52,936 nt of DNA from Nocardia jiangxiensis NBRC 101359 (GTDB lineage Bacteria > Actinomycetota > Actinomycetes > Mycobacteriales > Mycobacteriaceae): positions 1 through 52,936 of the forward strand of contig NZ_BAGB01000011.1 of assembly GCF_000308615.1 (NCBI RefSeq), given 5' to 3'. Each line of letters starts with the position of its first letter. Position 1 is the stretch's first letter. Made by a program: the position numbers and the translations under genes. The notes under the pieces were generated by a model that was given only the letters and a program-made list of their open reading frames with translations, was not told the DNA's origin and did no database searches. Shown piece after piece: positions 29,721 through 39,143 of the stretch.

Positions 29721-30893
29721 CTACTTCTGCGAACGCCGCCACAGCCGTCGATAACGGGAGGTGGTGCGTTCGATCCGCGGATCCTCGGCCACCTCGTACC
29801 GCGGGACGTACTCGCTCAGGAAGGCCTGCACCGTCGCGGTGGCCGGAATCGCCAGCAGCGCACCGACCGCGCCCAGCAGGGCGCCGCCCGCCAGGACCGC
29901 CAGCAGTGCCACGGCCGCGTTCACATCGACGGTGCGGGCGGTGATGCGCGGTTGCAACAGATAGTCCTGGAACCACTGGTAGATGATCGAGAACACGATG
30001 ATCCACACCGCGTCGATCGGCCTGATGGTCAGCGCCACCAGCACCGGCAGCGTGCCCGCGAGATAGGTGCCGATGGTCGGGACGAACGAGGCGACCACAC
30101 CGAACCAGACGCCGAGCGCCAGGGCGTTGGGCAGTCCGAGGATCTCCAGGAACACGCCGTGCGCCAGCGCGGAGATCACCGCGAGCAGGGCGCGCGAGTA
30201 CAGATATCCGCCGGTTTTGGAGATGGCCAGATCCCAGGCGCGCAACACCTCCTGCTGGCGGGGCGGTGGCAGCAGTGAGCACACCGTGCGCCGCAGCTTG
30301 GGGCCGTCGGCGGTGAGGTAGATGCTGAACAGCGCCATCGTCAGCACCTGGGCCAAGCCGCCGAGCACCGTACTGGACAGGCCCCACGCGTTGTTGGCCG
30401 CGGTCTGGGCGTAGTTGTTGAGCACATTGGAGTCGTGCAGCAGGCGATCGCGTAACTGGTCCACCGTGAAGTGCTGGTGGAACGTGTGATTGATCCATCC
30501 GACGAGTTGGTTGATCAGACCGGGCAATTCGTGCAGCAGGTTGCTGACCGTCTCCACCAGCAGCGTGACCAGTGCCGCGAGAAACCCTGCGACACTGGCG
30601 AAAAGCGCCACGAAGACCACCGCGGTGGCCACTCCGCGATGCACTCCGCGCGCGGAGAGCATGTTCACCGCCGGTTCGGTCGCCAGCGAGACGAAGAACG
30701 CGACCAGCATGATCGTGAAGATCCCCAGCAGCTTGTGCGCCGCCCAGTCGGTGATCTGATACGCGCCGAGTAGTGCGAACGCCAGCACCATCGCCCGCGG
30801 CAACCAGACCGGCATGCGGTGAGTTCCGTTCGAGGAGGGCTCGGGCGGTGTGTCGTCGCCCTGGTCGGCCTGCTCGTCCGGATGTTCGGTCAT
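29721..30893 (-). CDS. AI-2E-family (PF01594-type) membrane permease
   Basis: This is a 390-residue protein with about eight membrane helices. It has an N-terminal pair (about 32-75), a helical extracytoplasmic region (LPGLINQLVGWINHTF), then the conserved core GVVASFVPTIGTYLAGTLPVLVA-type segment and QPRITARTVDVNAAVALLAV near 310-330. The family was named after AI-2 export (TqsA) but includes sodium/proton antiporters and many of unknown role. ATG 30893; CACACT seven bases upstream and GGATGA could each drive initiation. It is a single gene or first of a pair with the acetyltransferase. Confidence 0.85.
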   Translation of the reverse strand: MTEHPDEQADQGDDTPPEPSSNGTHRMPVWLPRAMVLAFALLGAYQITDWAAHKLLGIFTIMLVAFFVSLATEPAVNMLSARGVHRGVATAVVFVALFASVAGFLAALVTLLVETVSNLLHELPGLINQLVGWINHTFHQHFTVDQLRDRLLHDSNVLNNYAQTAANNAWGLSSTVLGGLAQVLTMALFSIYLTADGPKLRRTVCSLLPPPRQQEVLRAWDLAISKTGGYLYSRALLAVISALAHGVFLEILGLPNALALGVWFGVVASFVPTIGTYLAGTLPVLVALTIRPIDAVWIIVFSIIYQWFQDYLLQPRITARTVDVNAAVALLAVLAGGALLGAVGALLAIPATATVQAFLSEYVPRYEVAEDPRIERTTSRYRRLWRRSQK

Positions 30894-30986
30894 TTCATCC
30901 AGTGTGCCCGCTCGGGCCCGGTTTCTCCGGCTGCGACCCGCCCCGCGGCGTCCCGTCCGGCCGGGATTCTCGCGCCGGACGGTCGA

Positions 30987-32696
30987 TCATTGCCCGACGA
31001 CTTTGCGGTAGTCGTAACCGGTCTGGGGATCGACCGCCGGTCCGCCCAGTTCCGTGCGGGCCGAGGCCCGCAGGAATTCGGTGGCCGCGATGCTCGCGGT
31101 CGGATCGGCGTGCCGGATCGCGGTGGTGAGGCGGCCGCCGCGATAGAGCAGGCCGGGATCGCGGTCGGCGGAACACCATTCGGCCGCGTCGTCCTCGATG
31201 CGCTGGCGCCACAACAGGAATGCGCGATTCTCCATGATCCAGCCGCGCAGCCGGTCCCAGTGCAGCAGGGTGTCGTGCACGAGGTCGGCGTGGCGTACCT
31301 CCACCACGATCAGGCGCATGCGGATCAGGCGATCGACCAGATCGCGGCCGGATCCGGTCCGGGCGGCGATGCGCAGCAGATCGGTTGTGGGCGTTCGTCG
31401 CCGGGAGTAGCTGCCGTCGCGGTGCACGGTGGTCAGGGTCAGCAGCAGCTGGCGGGCGTCGGTCTGTTCGTCCGGAGTCAGCTCGGCCCACCGGCGTTCG
31501 GCGATCCTGGCGATCTCCCCGGCAGGTCCGCCGACCTTCCGGTAGGCGGCGATATCGATGCGATCGCCGGTGTGCGCGGCCCACAGCGATTGCATGGTGG
31601 TGGAGAGGACCGCCAGCTCACCGGGATTGGCTGCTGCTCTGTCCAGAATCGGCCGATCCGATTCCAGGGCGTTGAGCAGCAGATCGACCACTCCCGGATC
31701 GACCGCGGCGCCACAGCTGCGCACCGGGCCGACGATGACCGAGGTGAGTTCCGGTCGCAGCATCGGATTCAGCGTGAAACTGTTGTGCTGCACCGCATCC
31801 GCGAGCCACGGGTACTGCGCGCAGGAGACCAGGTCGTCCGAGCGGATCGAGATCAGCACGGTGCCGATCGTGGCCACCTGTTTGAGCCAGATCAGGAAGG
31901 CCGCGCGTTCGGTCGGGTCGATCTCGGGACGGTACAGCCGCTCGAACTGGTCCACGATCAGTACCGGCCGGGCCTCGCCCGCCCACTGCCGCACTACTTC
32001 GAGATCCGGCCCGCCGACCGCGAGTTCGGTTGTGCCGCCGAAGGTCCGGACCGCTGTCGCGAGTGGATCGCGGCCCGCGGTGAGCATCGTGACCGCCCAC
32101 CGGCCGCCCTCCGAGCGCAGTGCCGGAACCAGCGCGGCGCGCAGCAGCGAGGTCTTGCCCACGCCCGATGCGCCGGTCAGGACGATCACATCGGCGGGGC
32201 GCTGCGGCGTCGCCGACATCCGGACCATGGTCAGCAGGGCGGTGAGCGCGCGGCGTCGTCCGAAGAAGATCGCCTCGTGCTGCTCGGTGTATTCACGGGC
32301 CGGATACGGTCGCTGCGTCGTGGCGCCGGTGGTGTCGGCCGGGCTCGACCGCGCCGCCGTCCACAGCATCCGCCAAGCCCGCGTATTGACCGCCTCGCCG
32401 GCACTCCCGGTGCGGCGCTTGGCTCGTGCGCCCAGTACCTGCAGCACCGGCAGCAGTGATTCGAACCGCGCGGGCACGTTGCGCCCACTGAGCCAATCGC
32501 TGATCCGCTGCGCCGAGGCCAGCGCCGATCGGACCTGTCCGCCGGTCTCGTTCGCCCGCAGCTGGGCCAGCATCGCGACATTGCGTAACGACGGCGCACC
32601 CGCGGCCCGATGCAGTGCCGAGAGCCGACGCGCGAATTCACTGCGCGCCGACCCGCCCTGAAACTGGCGACCGTTACCGATATCTTCGATTGTCAT
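30987..32696 (-). CDS. nSTAND-type NTPase with N-terminal HTH-like domain, no C-terminal repeats
   Basis: This is a 569-residue protein. Residues 15-90 are an HTH-like region common in actinobacterial STAND proteins (SEFARRLSALHRAAGAPSLR, QRISDWLSGRNVP). The linker YTEQHEAIFFGR leads into the NTPase: Walker A TGASGVGKTSLLR (about 174-186) and Walker B LIVDQFERLY (246-255), typical of nSTAND1. A helical winged region follows, to about 500. The usual WD40 or other sensor repeats are missing: it stops after DPQTGYDYRKVVGQ. STAND NTPases are signal-sensing switches, some in antiphage defence. ATG 32696 is preceded by a G-run ribosome site. It stands alone. Confidence 0.83.
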   Translation of the reverse strand: MTIEDIGNGRQFQGGSARSEFARRLSALHRAAGAPSLRNVAMLAQLRANETGGQVRSALASAQRISDWLSGRNVPARFESLLPVLQVLGARAKRRTGSAGEAVNTRAWRMLWTAARSSPADTTGATTQRPYPAREYTEQHEAIFFGRRRALTALLTMVRMSATPQRPADVIVLTGASGVGKTSLLRAALVPALRSEGGRWAVTMLTAGRDPLATAVRTFGGTTELAVGGPDLEVVRQWAGEARPVLIVDQFERLYRPEIDPTERAAFLIWLKQVATIGTVLISIRSDDLVSCAQYPWLADAVQHNSFTLNPMLRPELTSVIVGPVRSCGAAVDPGVVDLLLNALESDRPILDRAAANPGELAVLSTTMQSLWAAHTGDRIDIAAYRKVGGPAGEIARIAERRWAELTPDEQTDARQLLLTLTTVHRDGSYSRRRTPTTDLLRIAARTGSGRDLVDRLIRMRLIVVEVRHADLVHDTLLHWDRLRGWIMENRAFLLWRQRIEDDAAEWCSADRDPGLLYRGGRLTTAIRHADPTASIAATEFLRASARTELGGPAVDPQTGYDYRKVVGQ

Positions 32697-33050
32697 ATGT
32701 GCCCCCCAACGGACTCGAGGACCCGCTCATCAGGCGACGAGCGGATGTTCATGCTCTCGAAGGGATTAGACGGCGCGAAACCCGATTCAGTTCCCGTCAC
32801 GACCGGGCATTTTCTCGGGGGCGTCACGAAGCCCGGACAACCAGCTACTTTCCGCCGTCCACCTGCACGTGAGCGGCAGTGTTCGACCGGGCCCCGGGCA
32901 CGTGCGCTGCCGCACCGATGTCCGGACCGGGGGCATCCTGTCGATTCCGCCCCTCGCTCGCGGCCGGGCCGTGTTGTCGCACTGCGGGTTTCACCCCACG
33001 TGGCGTGGCTCTCGCCTCGTGGCGCCGACGCCGGGGCGTTGAAATGCGGA
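32697..33050 (-). other. Intergenic region upstream of the nSTAND gene
   Basis: This is 354 bases without a supported gene. A hairpin of CCGCTC and GAGCGG (within about 32725-32746) lies close to the nSTAND start. No known riboswitch consensus was recognised. Confidence 0.4.
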
Positions 33051-33080
33051 AGGCCCGCTTCCGGAGTCGGAAGCGGGCCT
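33051..33080 (-). terminator. Intrinsic terminator of gltA
   Basis: AGGCCCGCTTCC (33051-33062) pairs perfectly over 12 bp with GGAAGCGGGCCT (33069-33080) around a six-base loop, 13 bases after the citrate synthase stop. Confidence 0.85.
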
Positions 33081-33093
33081 GTGCCGAAGGGGT

Positions 33094-34407
33094 TCAGCGG
33101 CCGTTGATCTCGGTGAAGTCGCGGGCGCTGTAGCCGGTGTAGATCTGGCGGGGGCGGCCGATCTTCATGGGCTCGCCGTGCATCTCGCGCCAGTGGGCGA
33201 TCCAGCCGGGGAGGCGGCCCATGGCGAACAGCACGGTGAACATGCGGGTGGGGAAGCCCATGGCCCGGTAGATGACGCCGGTGTAGAAGTCGACGTTCGG
33301 GTACAGGCGACGCTCGACGAAGTAGTCGTCGGTGAGCGCGGCCTCCTCGAGCGCCTTGGCGATGTCCAGCAGCGGATCCTGCACGCCGAGCTTGGTCAGG
33401 ATCGAGTCCGCGGTCTTCTTGACGATGGTCGCGCGCGGGTCGTAGTTGCGGTAGACGCGGTGCCCGAAGCCCATCAGCTTCACGCCGTCTTCCTTGTTCT
33501 TGACCTTGCGCACGAACTCCTTGACGTCACCGCCGGAATCCTTGATGCCGTCCAGCATCTCCAGCACGGCCTGGTTGGCGCCGCCGTGCAGCGGGCCCCA
33601 CAGGGCGTTGATGCCGCCGGAGACCGAGGTGAACAGGTTCGCGTCCGAGGAGCCGACCAGGCGCACGGTGGAGGTCGAGCAGTTCTGCTCGTGGTCCGCG
33701 TGCAGGATCAGCAGCATGTCCAGGGCCGCGGCGACATCCGGGTCGACCTCGTAGGGCTCGGCAGGGAAGCCGAAGGTCATCCGCAGGAAGTTCTCCACCA
33801 GCGACAGCGAGTTGTCCGGGTACAGGAACGGCTGACCGACCGACTTCTTGTACGCGTAGGCCGCGATGGTCGGCAGCTTGGCCAGCAGGCGGATCGTGGA
33901 CAGCTCGACCTGCTCGGGATCGCGCGGATCCAGCGAGTCCTGGTAGTACGCCGACAGGGCGTTCACCGCGCTGGAGAGCACCGGCATCGGGTGCGCGTTG
34001 CGGGGGAAGCCGTCGAAGAAGCGCTTGAGGTCCTCGTGCAGCAGGGTGTGCCGGCGGATCCGGTCGGTGAAGTCCTCCAGCTGGGCCGCGGTCGGCAGCT
34101 CACCGTAGATCAGCAGGTAGCTGACCTCGATGAAGTTGGAACCGGCGGCGAGCTGCTCGATCGGATACCCGCGGTAGCGCAGGATGCCGGCCTCGCCGTC
34201 GATGTACGTGATCGCCGACTTGGTCGGAGCCGTGTTCACGAAACCGGGGTCGTAGGTGACGTACCCGGTGCTGGCGAGCAGCTTTCCGAGGTCGATCCCG
34301 TCGTTGCCCTCGGCGGCCTTGGTGACTGTCATCGGGTAATCGCCGCCGGGGTAGGACAGTACCGGCTTGGCGTCGTCGTCGACGTTGATGATGTTCTCAG
34401 CGGGCAC
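33094..34407 (-). CDS. gltA: Citrate synthase, hexameric type
   Basis: This is a 437-residue type II citrate synthase, condensing acetyl-CoA and oxaloacetate in the TCA cycle. An N-terminal beta domain (residues 1-60) distinguishes this long form. Active-site elements are LHADHEQNCSTST, WGPLHGGANQAVL and [15 protein letters not shown], with catalytic His in the first two and the Asp in FYTGVIYRAMG context downstream. It corresponds to mycobacterial GltA2 (Rv0896). GTG 34407 (MPAENIINVDDDAKP) has GAGAGGGA 5-12 bases upstream. It is followed by a strong terminator. Confidence 0.95.
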   Translation of the reverse strand: MPAENIINVDDDAKPVLSYPGGDYPMTVTKAAEGNDGIDLGKLLASTGYVTYDPGFVNTAPTKSAITYIDGEAGILRYRGYPIEQLAAGSNFIEVSYLLIYGELPTAAQLEDFTDRIRRHTLLHEDLKRFFDGFPRNAHPMPVLSSAVNALSAYYQDSLDPRDPEQVELSTIRLLAKLPTIAAYAYKKSVGQPFLYPDNSLSLVENFLRMTFGFPAEPYEVDPDVAAALDMLLILHADHEQNCSTSTVRLVGSSDANLFTSVSGGINALWGPLHGGANQAVLEMLDGIKDSGGDVKEFVRKVKNKEDGVKLMGFGHRVYRNYDPRATIVKKTADSILTKLGVQDPLLDIAKALEEAALTDDYFVERRLYPNVDFYTGVIYRAMGFPTRMFTVLFAMGRLPGWIAHWREMHGEPMKIGRPRQIYTGYSARDFTEINGR

Positions 34408-34587
34408 GGAAGGATCCCTCTCAGGCTAGAACCGGTAGGCATCGGGCACGGTCGGTGTTCGATGCGCTCACCGTCAACGCTAGCCGTTAGCCGTTGGCGG
34501 TGGATCGTGAGGGTCTGGTTGACTACCTCACGGTCACCTCTGTTCGAGGTGAGCTTCGCGAGGGTCTCGTGGTAGTGGCCGCGATGA

Positions 34588-35871
34588 TCACACGACCGGG
34601 ATTTCGGCATGTGCGCGGGCCACCCGGTATCGCACGAAGCCCGGGAAGACCAGCGCCGCGAGCGCCATACCGATCACCACGAGCACGCCGCCGCCGGCCG
34701 CCGCGACCGCGGTACCCAGGGCCGCGGCGGCAAAACCGTGGGCAACATCACCCAGGCGCGGGCCGCCCGCGACCACCACCGTGAACACGCCCTGCAATCG
34801 GCCGCGCATCTCGTCGGTGGCGACCTGCTGCAGCATGGTGGTGCGCAACGTCGCGGAGAACATGTCCACCGCACCGCCGAATGCCAAGCAGCCCACCGCG
34901 ATCCAGAGTCCGACGGTGGTGCTCAGCAGATGTCCGGTGACGCCGACCGCGACCCCGAAACCGACCATGGCCACACCCCACAGCGCGATGCACACCACCA
35001 CCGCCAGGCCCTGTCGTCGCAGATGGGAGAGCCAGCCGGAGAAGATGCCGCCCGCCACCGCGCCCGCGGACAGCGCCGCGAACAGCAGGCCCAGGGCGGT
35101 GCCGCCGGTGATCGGATCGCCGAAGGTGTCGTGGGCCAGTTCGGGGAACAGGGCTCGCGGCATGCCGAACACCATCGCGATGATGTCCACGGCGAACGAG
35201 GCGAGCAGGATGCGCTGAGTGGTCAGATAGGCGAATCCGTCTGCGACAGTGCGTAATCCGGCTCGCCGGGCATCGCCGGTCGGCGGCACCTCGGGCAGCT
35301 TCCACACCGCCCACAGCGTGGCCAGCAGGGCCACCGAATCGATCAGATACAGCGTCGAGAGGCCGAGCACCGGGATCAGCGTTCCCGCCAGGACCGGCCC
35401 GGCGATCGCGCCGAACTGCATGACCGTCGCGTTGAGCGAGTTGGCGGCGGGCAGCAGATGGCCGGGCAGCAGCCGCGGATAGACCGCGCTGCGCGTGGGC
35501 TGATTCACGCCGAAGAAGCCCTGCTGCACGGCGAACAGTCCCAGCACCAGCCAGACGTTGTTCACGCCCGCCAGTGCCTGCACCCAGAACAGCACCGACG
35601 TCAGACCGGTTCCGGCGCTGGTGATCAACAGCAGTTTGCGCCGGTCCATCACGTCGGCCAGCGCACCGCCCCACAGTCCGAACACGATCAGCGGCACGAG
35701 TCCGAACAGCCCGGACAGACCGACATATCCGGAACTGTGCGTGATCTGAAAGATCTGCTGCGGCACGGCGACGACGGTCAGCTGCGCCCCGATGACCGTG
35801 ACGATATTGGTCGTCCACAGGCGGCGAAAGTCCTGGTTGCGCAGCGGGGTGATGTCGGCGAGCAGTTTCAC
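34588..35871 (-). CDS. EntS-like MFS exporter
   Basis: This is a 427-residue protein of the MFS_3 (enterobactin-exporter-like) group with 12 predicted helices. Signatures are PLRNQDFRRLWTTNIVTVIG near the N-terminus and ADVMDRRKLLLIT after helix 2. QGFFGVNQPTRSAVYPRLLP lies between helices 4 and 5, and DEMRGRLQGVF after helix 10. The substrate is unknown; relatives export siderophores or drugs. The frame is open to 35940, but GTG 35871 lies seven bases after TAATGT and begins the conserved KLLADITPLRN. The neighbouring gltA and pdxH give no substrate hint. Confidence 0.85.
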   Translation of the reverse strand: MKLLADITPLRNQDFRRLWTTNIVTVIGAQLTVVAVPQQIFQITHSSGYVGLSGLFGLVPLIVFGLWGGALADVMDRRKLLLITSAGTGLTSVLFWVQALAGVNNVWLVLGLFAVQQGFFGVNQPTRSAVYPRLLPGHLLPAANSLNATVMQFGAIAGPVLAGTLIPVLGLSTLYLIDSVALLATLWAVWKLPEVPPTGDARRAGLRTVADGFAYLTTQRILLASFAVDIIAMVFGMPRALFPELAHDTFGDPITGGTALGLLFAALSAGAVAGGIFSGWLSHLRRQGLAVVVCIALWGVAMVGFGVAVGVTGHLLSTTVGLWIAVGCLAFGGAVDMFSATLRTTMLQQVATDEMRGRLQGVFTVVVAGGPRLGDVAHGFAAAALGTAVAAAGGGVLVVIGMALAALVFPGFVRYRVARAHAEIPVV

Positions 35872-35878
35872 TGACGGA

Positions 35879-35884
35879 ACATTA
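35879..35884 (-). promoter_or_regulatory. -10 element of leaderless MFS gene
   Basis: TAATGT on the minus strand ends seven bases before GTG 35871. Confidence 0.5.
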
Positions 35885-35954
35885 ACGGTTCCGAAAGGCC
35901 CGAGAACGCCAATTTCGAGTGATTCATCCCATGATTGCAAGTGTGGCTATCTGC

Positions 35955-35982
35955 CCCCGCCGGAGCGAAGCGGAGGCCAAAA
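35955..35982 (-). repeat. REP-like dispersed repeat directly after pdxH
   Basis: This is a 28-base copy identical to 3421-3448. On the pdxH strand it starts one base after the TGA and reads TTTTGGCCTCCGCTTCGCTC then CGGCGGGG. Confidence 0.8.
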
Positions 35983-35983
35983 A

Positions 35984-36757
35984 TCACGGCTGCAGGCGCT
36001 CGATCTTCATGGCCGATACGTCGGGGTTGCCGACTTCCAGGGTGACGCGGATGCGGTTGTGCAGGCGGCTGCGGCGGCCCTGCCAGAACTCGACCGTTTC
36101 CGGGGTGAGCTGGTAGCCGCCCCAGTTCGCGGGTACCGGGAGTTGTTCGACGTCGTCGAAGCGGCTGGTCACGCTGTCGAGTGCGCGATCCAGATCGGCG
36201 CGGGAGGCAACCGGGCGGGACTGCTGTGAGGCCCATGCGCCGAGTTGGGAATTGCGCGGCCGGGAACGCCAGTACACGGCCGTGGTTTCCGCGCTGACCT
36301 GTTTCACCGGTCCGCGCACGGTGACCTGCCTGCCCAGCGCGGGCCAGACGAACGTGATCGAGGCGTAGGGGATAGCGGCGAGCTGATTTCCCTTGTCCGA
36401 ATCGTAATTCGTGTAAAAAGTCACACCCGCCTGTGAGAGCCCCTTGCACAGCACCGTGCGCGAGGCCGGGCGCGGGCCCGCGCCGGTCATCTCCACGGTG
36501 GCCAGGACCATCGCATTCGGCTCGGCGATACCGGCCCGGGTGGCCTGCTCGATCCAGTTGCGCAGCAACGGTTCCCAGCCGTCGGAAAGCCAGGATTCGT
36601 CGAGATCGGGATCGCCGCCGTATTCCGCGCGCATGGCGGCGATATCCATTTCTGCGCGCATCGCCGCACCCACATCGGGGTATACGGGGTTCGAATTTCC
36701 AGTGGGAAATCCCACTCGGGCTTCCGCGGAACCGGGTGAATTCTCCTCGTCGCGCAT
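35984..36757 (-). CDS. pdxH: Pyridoxamine 5'-phosphate oxidase
   Basis: This is a 257-residue FMN-dependent oxidase converting pyridoxine or pyridoxamine phosphate to PLP. After a disordered N-terminus come [50 protein letters not shown] (FMN phosphate region), [13 protein letters not shown] and [16 protein letters not shown]. The C-terminal dimer motif is [14 protein letters not shown], ending in the usual RLQP. ATG 36757 follows TAACCT by seven bases (leaderless). The frame is open far upstream only because of GC bias. A REP-like element abuts its stop codon. PLP made here would serve the dapC and serC products in this window. Confidence 0.94.
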   Translation of the reverse strand: MRDEENSPGSAEARVGFPTGNSNPVYPDVGAAMRAEMDIAAMRAEYGGDPDLDESWLSDGWEPLLRNWIEQATRAGIAEPNAMVLATVEMTGAGPRPASRTVLCKGLSQAGVTFYTNYDSDKGNQLAAIPYASITFVWPALGRQVTVRGPVKQVSAETTAVYWRSRPRNSQLGAWASQQSRPVASRADLDRALDSVTSRFDDVEQLPVPANWGGYQLTPETVEFWQGRRSRLHNRIRVTLEVGNPDVSAMKIERLQP

Positions 36758-36764
36758 GGACCAG

Positions 36765-36770
36765 AGGTTA
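36765..36770 (-). promoter_or_regulatory. -10 element of leaderless pdxH
   Basis: TAACCT on the minus strand ends seven bases before ATG 36757. Confidence 0.45.
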
Positions 36771-36916
36771 CTCCGCGGTAGGAGAAGGACTAAGGTTCTT
36801 ATCGGTCGACGCGCGTGGCGCAACGTCCGAGTGAACCTCCGGCTACCTCGTGCGTCGCAGTAAACAGCGTGGCCGCCCAGGGATCGTGCGGCCCGAATTG
36901 CAAGGAGAGTCACCGC

Positions 36917-38065
36917 ATGACTACCAGCGCTGCGGCATCGTCCACCGGCCCCGCCGTACCCCCCGATTTCGTCAGCGGACTGGAAGGCGTGGTGGCGTTC
37001 ACCACCGATATCGCCGAACCCGACAAGGACGGCGGCGCGCTGCGGTACCGCGGTGTCGACATCGAGGATCTGGTCGCCAATCGGGTGACCTTCGGCGATG
37101 TGTGGGCCCTGCTCGTGGACGGCGAATTCGGCCACGGCCTGCCCCCGGCCGAGCCGTTCCCGCTGCCGATCCACACCGGTGACGTGCGCGTCGACGTGCA
37201 GGCCGGTCTGGCCATGCTCGCCCCGATCTGGGGTTATCAGCCGCTGCTGGACATCGACGATCGGACCGCGCGGGAGAATCTGGCGCGCGCCTCGGTGATG
37301 GCGCTGTCCTACGTCGCGCAGTCCGCTCGCGGCATCTATCAGCCCGCTGTGCCGCAGAAGAAGATCGACGAGTGCACGACCGTCACCGAGCGGTTCATGA
37401 CCCGCTGGAAGGGTGATCCGGATCCCCGGCACACCGAGGCCATCGACGCCTACTGGGTGTCCGCGGCCGAGCACGGCATGAACGCGTCCACCTTCACCGC
37501 CCGGGTGATCGCGTCGACCGGCGCGGACGTGGCCGCCTCGCTCTCGGGTGCGATCGGCGCGATGTCCGGTCCGCTGCACGGCGGTGCGCCCGCTCGCGTG
37601 CTGCCGATGATCGAGGAGGTCGAGCGCACCGGCGATGCTCGTGTGCTGGTCAAGGGCATTCTGGATCGCAAGGAGAAGTTGATGGGCTTCGGCCACCGGG
37701 TGTACCGGGCCGAGGATCCCCGCGCGCGGGTGCTGCGCGCGACCGCGGAGCGGCTGGGTGCGCCGCGCTACGAGGTGGCCGCCGCGCTGGAGCAGGCCGC
37801 CCTGGCCGAACTGCGCGAGCGCCGCCCCGATCGCGCCATCGAGACCAATGTCGAATTCTGGGCCGCGGTCATCCTCGACTTCGCCGAGGTGCCCGCGCAC
37901 ATGATGCCCGCGATGTTCACCTGCGGTCGTACCGCGGGTTGGTGCGCGCACATCCTGGAGCAGAAGCAGCTGGGCAAGCTGGTGCGTCCGGCGGCGATCT
38001 ACACCGGGCCCGCGCCGCGCAGCCCGGAGTCGGTCGTCGGTTGGGCCTCGGTCGCCGGGAAGTAG
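36917..38065 (+). CDS. citA: Citrate synthase 2 (short form)
   Basis: This is a 382-residue citrate synthase lacking the N-terminal beta domain of GltA. Key segments are [60 protein letters not shown] and [15 protein letters not shown], plus a C-terminal [10 protein letters not shown]. It corresponds to Rv0889c (CitA); some members of this short class are 2-methylcitrate synthases, so acceptor specificity is uncertain. ATG 36917 has AAGGAGAG at 36902-36909, unlike many leaderless neighbours. It is divergent from pdxH, with a promoter region of about 160 bases. Confidence 0.92.
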   Translation: MTTSAAASSTGPAVPPDFVSGLEGVVAFTTDIAEPDKDGGALRYRGVDIEDLVANRVTFGDVWALLVDGEFGHGLPPAEPFPLPIHTGDVRVDVQAGLAMLAPIWGYQPLLDIDDRTARENLARASVMALSYVAQSARGIYQPAVPQKKIDECTTVTERFMTRWKGDPDPRHTEAIDAYWVSAAEHGMNASTFTARVIASTGADVAASLSGAIGAMSGPLHGGAPARVLPMIEEVERTGDARVLVKGILDRKEKLMGFGHRVYRAEDPRARVLRATAERLGAPRYEVAAALEQAALAELRERRPDRAIETNVEFWAAVILDFAEVPAHMMPAMFTCGRTAGWCAHILEQKQLGKLVRPAAIYTGPAPRSPESVVGWASVAGK

Positions 38066-38086
38066 CTCGGACGCAGCATCTTTCAC

Positions 38087-38125
38087 CCCGCCCGTCCGGT
38101 CGCCGTGGGCGGCCGGGCGGGCGGG
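38087..38125 (+). terminator. GC-rich hairpin after citA
   Basis: CCCGCCCGTCCGG (38087-38099) pairs with CCGGGCGGGCGGG (38113-38125), 13 bp with one wobble, starting 22 bases after the citA stop. No U tract. Confidence 0.6.
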
Positions 38126-38203
38126 ATGAATTCGGGTGGAACAGCCGGTGCCGCCGAGACTCGCCCGGTTTCGGTGAGGTCTTCCGCGTGCGGGGACTTC
38201 CCG

Positions 38204-38209
38204 TACGAT
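38204..38209 (+). promoter_or_regulatory. -10 element of leaderless polysaccharide deacetylase gene
   Basis: TACGAT ends seven bases before GTG 38217. Confidence 0.5.
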
Positions 38210-38216
38210 CCGTGCC

Positions 38217-39143
38217 GTGTTCGATCGAGTGATCTCCCGTCGTGGTCTGCTGGTGGCGGGAGCGATGACTGCCGCAGGTCTGGCGAGCGCGGCCTGCGCC
38301 GAGGCGTGGGGCTCCTCGCCGACGTCCGCGGTGACCCGGCAGCAACTACCGGTCACCGCCGCGCAGGATCCCGCGGCCATGTTCGCGGCCACGACGAACA
38401 CGCCCGCGGCCGCGCCGGCCAATGCGCCCGCGGCACAGTCGGCTTCGGGTGTGCAGCCCACTGCCGTGGCTGCCGCGCACACCGGGCAGCGGCCCGCGGC
38501 GTGGGCAATGGCGATGCCGGGCATCATCACCACATTCGTCCCGGCGGGCAGGCAGATGGCGCTCACCTTCGATGCCTGCGGTGGTCCCGGTAACGACGAG
38601 ATGAATGAAGTTCTGATGAACTTCCTGATATCCCAACGTATTCCGGCGACATTGTTCCTGAACGAGCGCTGGATCGACGCCGATCCGGCGCGGGCGGAAT
38701 CACTCGCGAACAACCCGCTGTTCGAGATCGGCAATCACGGCACCCGGCACTGCCCGCTGTCGGTGACCGGACGTTCGGTGTACAACATTCGCGGCACCGC
38801 CTCCCCGCAGCAGGCGGTGGACGAGGTGTGGGGCAATCACGAACGGCTGATCCGGCTGACCGGTCGCGCACCGCGCTTCTTCCGCACCGGAACCGCCCAC
38901 TACGACGATATCGCCGTCAAGATCGTGCACGAACTCGGTGAAACCCCAGTGGGTTTCAGCATCAACGCCGACGCCGGAGCCACCTTCGGCAGCGCCCAGA
39001 TCCAGCGCGAGATGGCTGCCGCGGTCCCCGGCGCCATCTCCATCGCCCACATGCACCGCCCGAAATCCGGCACCGCCCCCGGCATGCTGGCCGCAATTCC
39101 TCGATTACGTTCCGCCGGTTACGAATTCGTCCACCTGCCGTAA
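38217..39143 (+). CDS. Polysaccharide deacetylase-family exported protein
   Basis: This is a 308-residue NodB-fold protein. A twin-arginine signal ([21 protein letters not shown], arginines 8-9) ends at a cysteine (C27) in an imperfect lipobox. An Ala/Pro-rich linker runs to about 95. The NodB domain has motif 1 as TFDACGG (D119), where the second metal-binding Asp of TFDD is Ala; motif 2 is NHGTRH (His174 and His178); then [10 protein letters not shown] and a late AHMHRP. It probably removes acetyl groups from cell-wall or exported glycans, with a variant metal site. GTG 38217 appears leaderless. A REP-like element begins at the base after the stop. Confidence 0.84.
   Translation: MFDRVISRRGLLVAGAMTAAGLASAACAEAWGSSPTSAVTRQQLPVTAAQDPAAMFAATTNTPAAAPANAPAAQSASGVQPTAVAAAHTGQRPAAWAMAMPGIITTFVPAGRQMALTFDACGGPGNDEMNEVLMNFLISQRIPATLFLNERWIDADPARAESLANNPLFEIGNHGTRHCPLSVTGRSVYNIRGTASPQQAVDEVWGNHERLIRLTGRAPRFFRTGTAHYDDIAVKIVHELGETPVGFSINADAGATFGSAQIQREMAAAVPGAISIAHMHRPKSGTAPGMLAAIPRLRSAGYEFVHLP

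Noticed and set aside
28192..30498. Single 768-codon frame joining the acetyltransferase to upstream sequence
   Set aside because: The part beyond 29397 is antisense-like low-complexity Arg/Gly sequence overlapping the AI-2E-family gene; the real start is ATG 29397.
32697..33050. Possible riboswitch upstream of the nSTAND gene
   Set aside because: The length and a GGGGTGAAACCC-like stretch invited a check, but no cobalamin, FMN, ydaO or SAM consensus order could be found.
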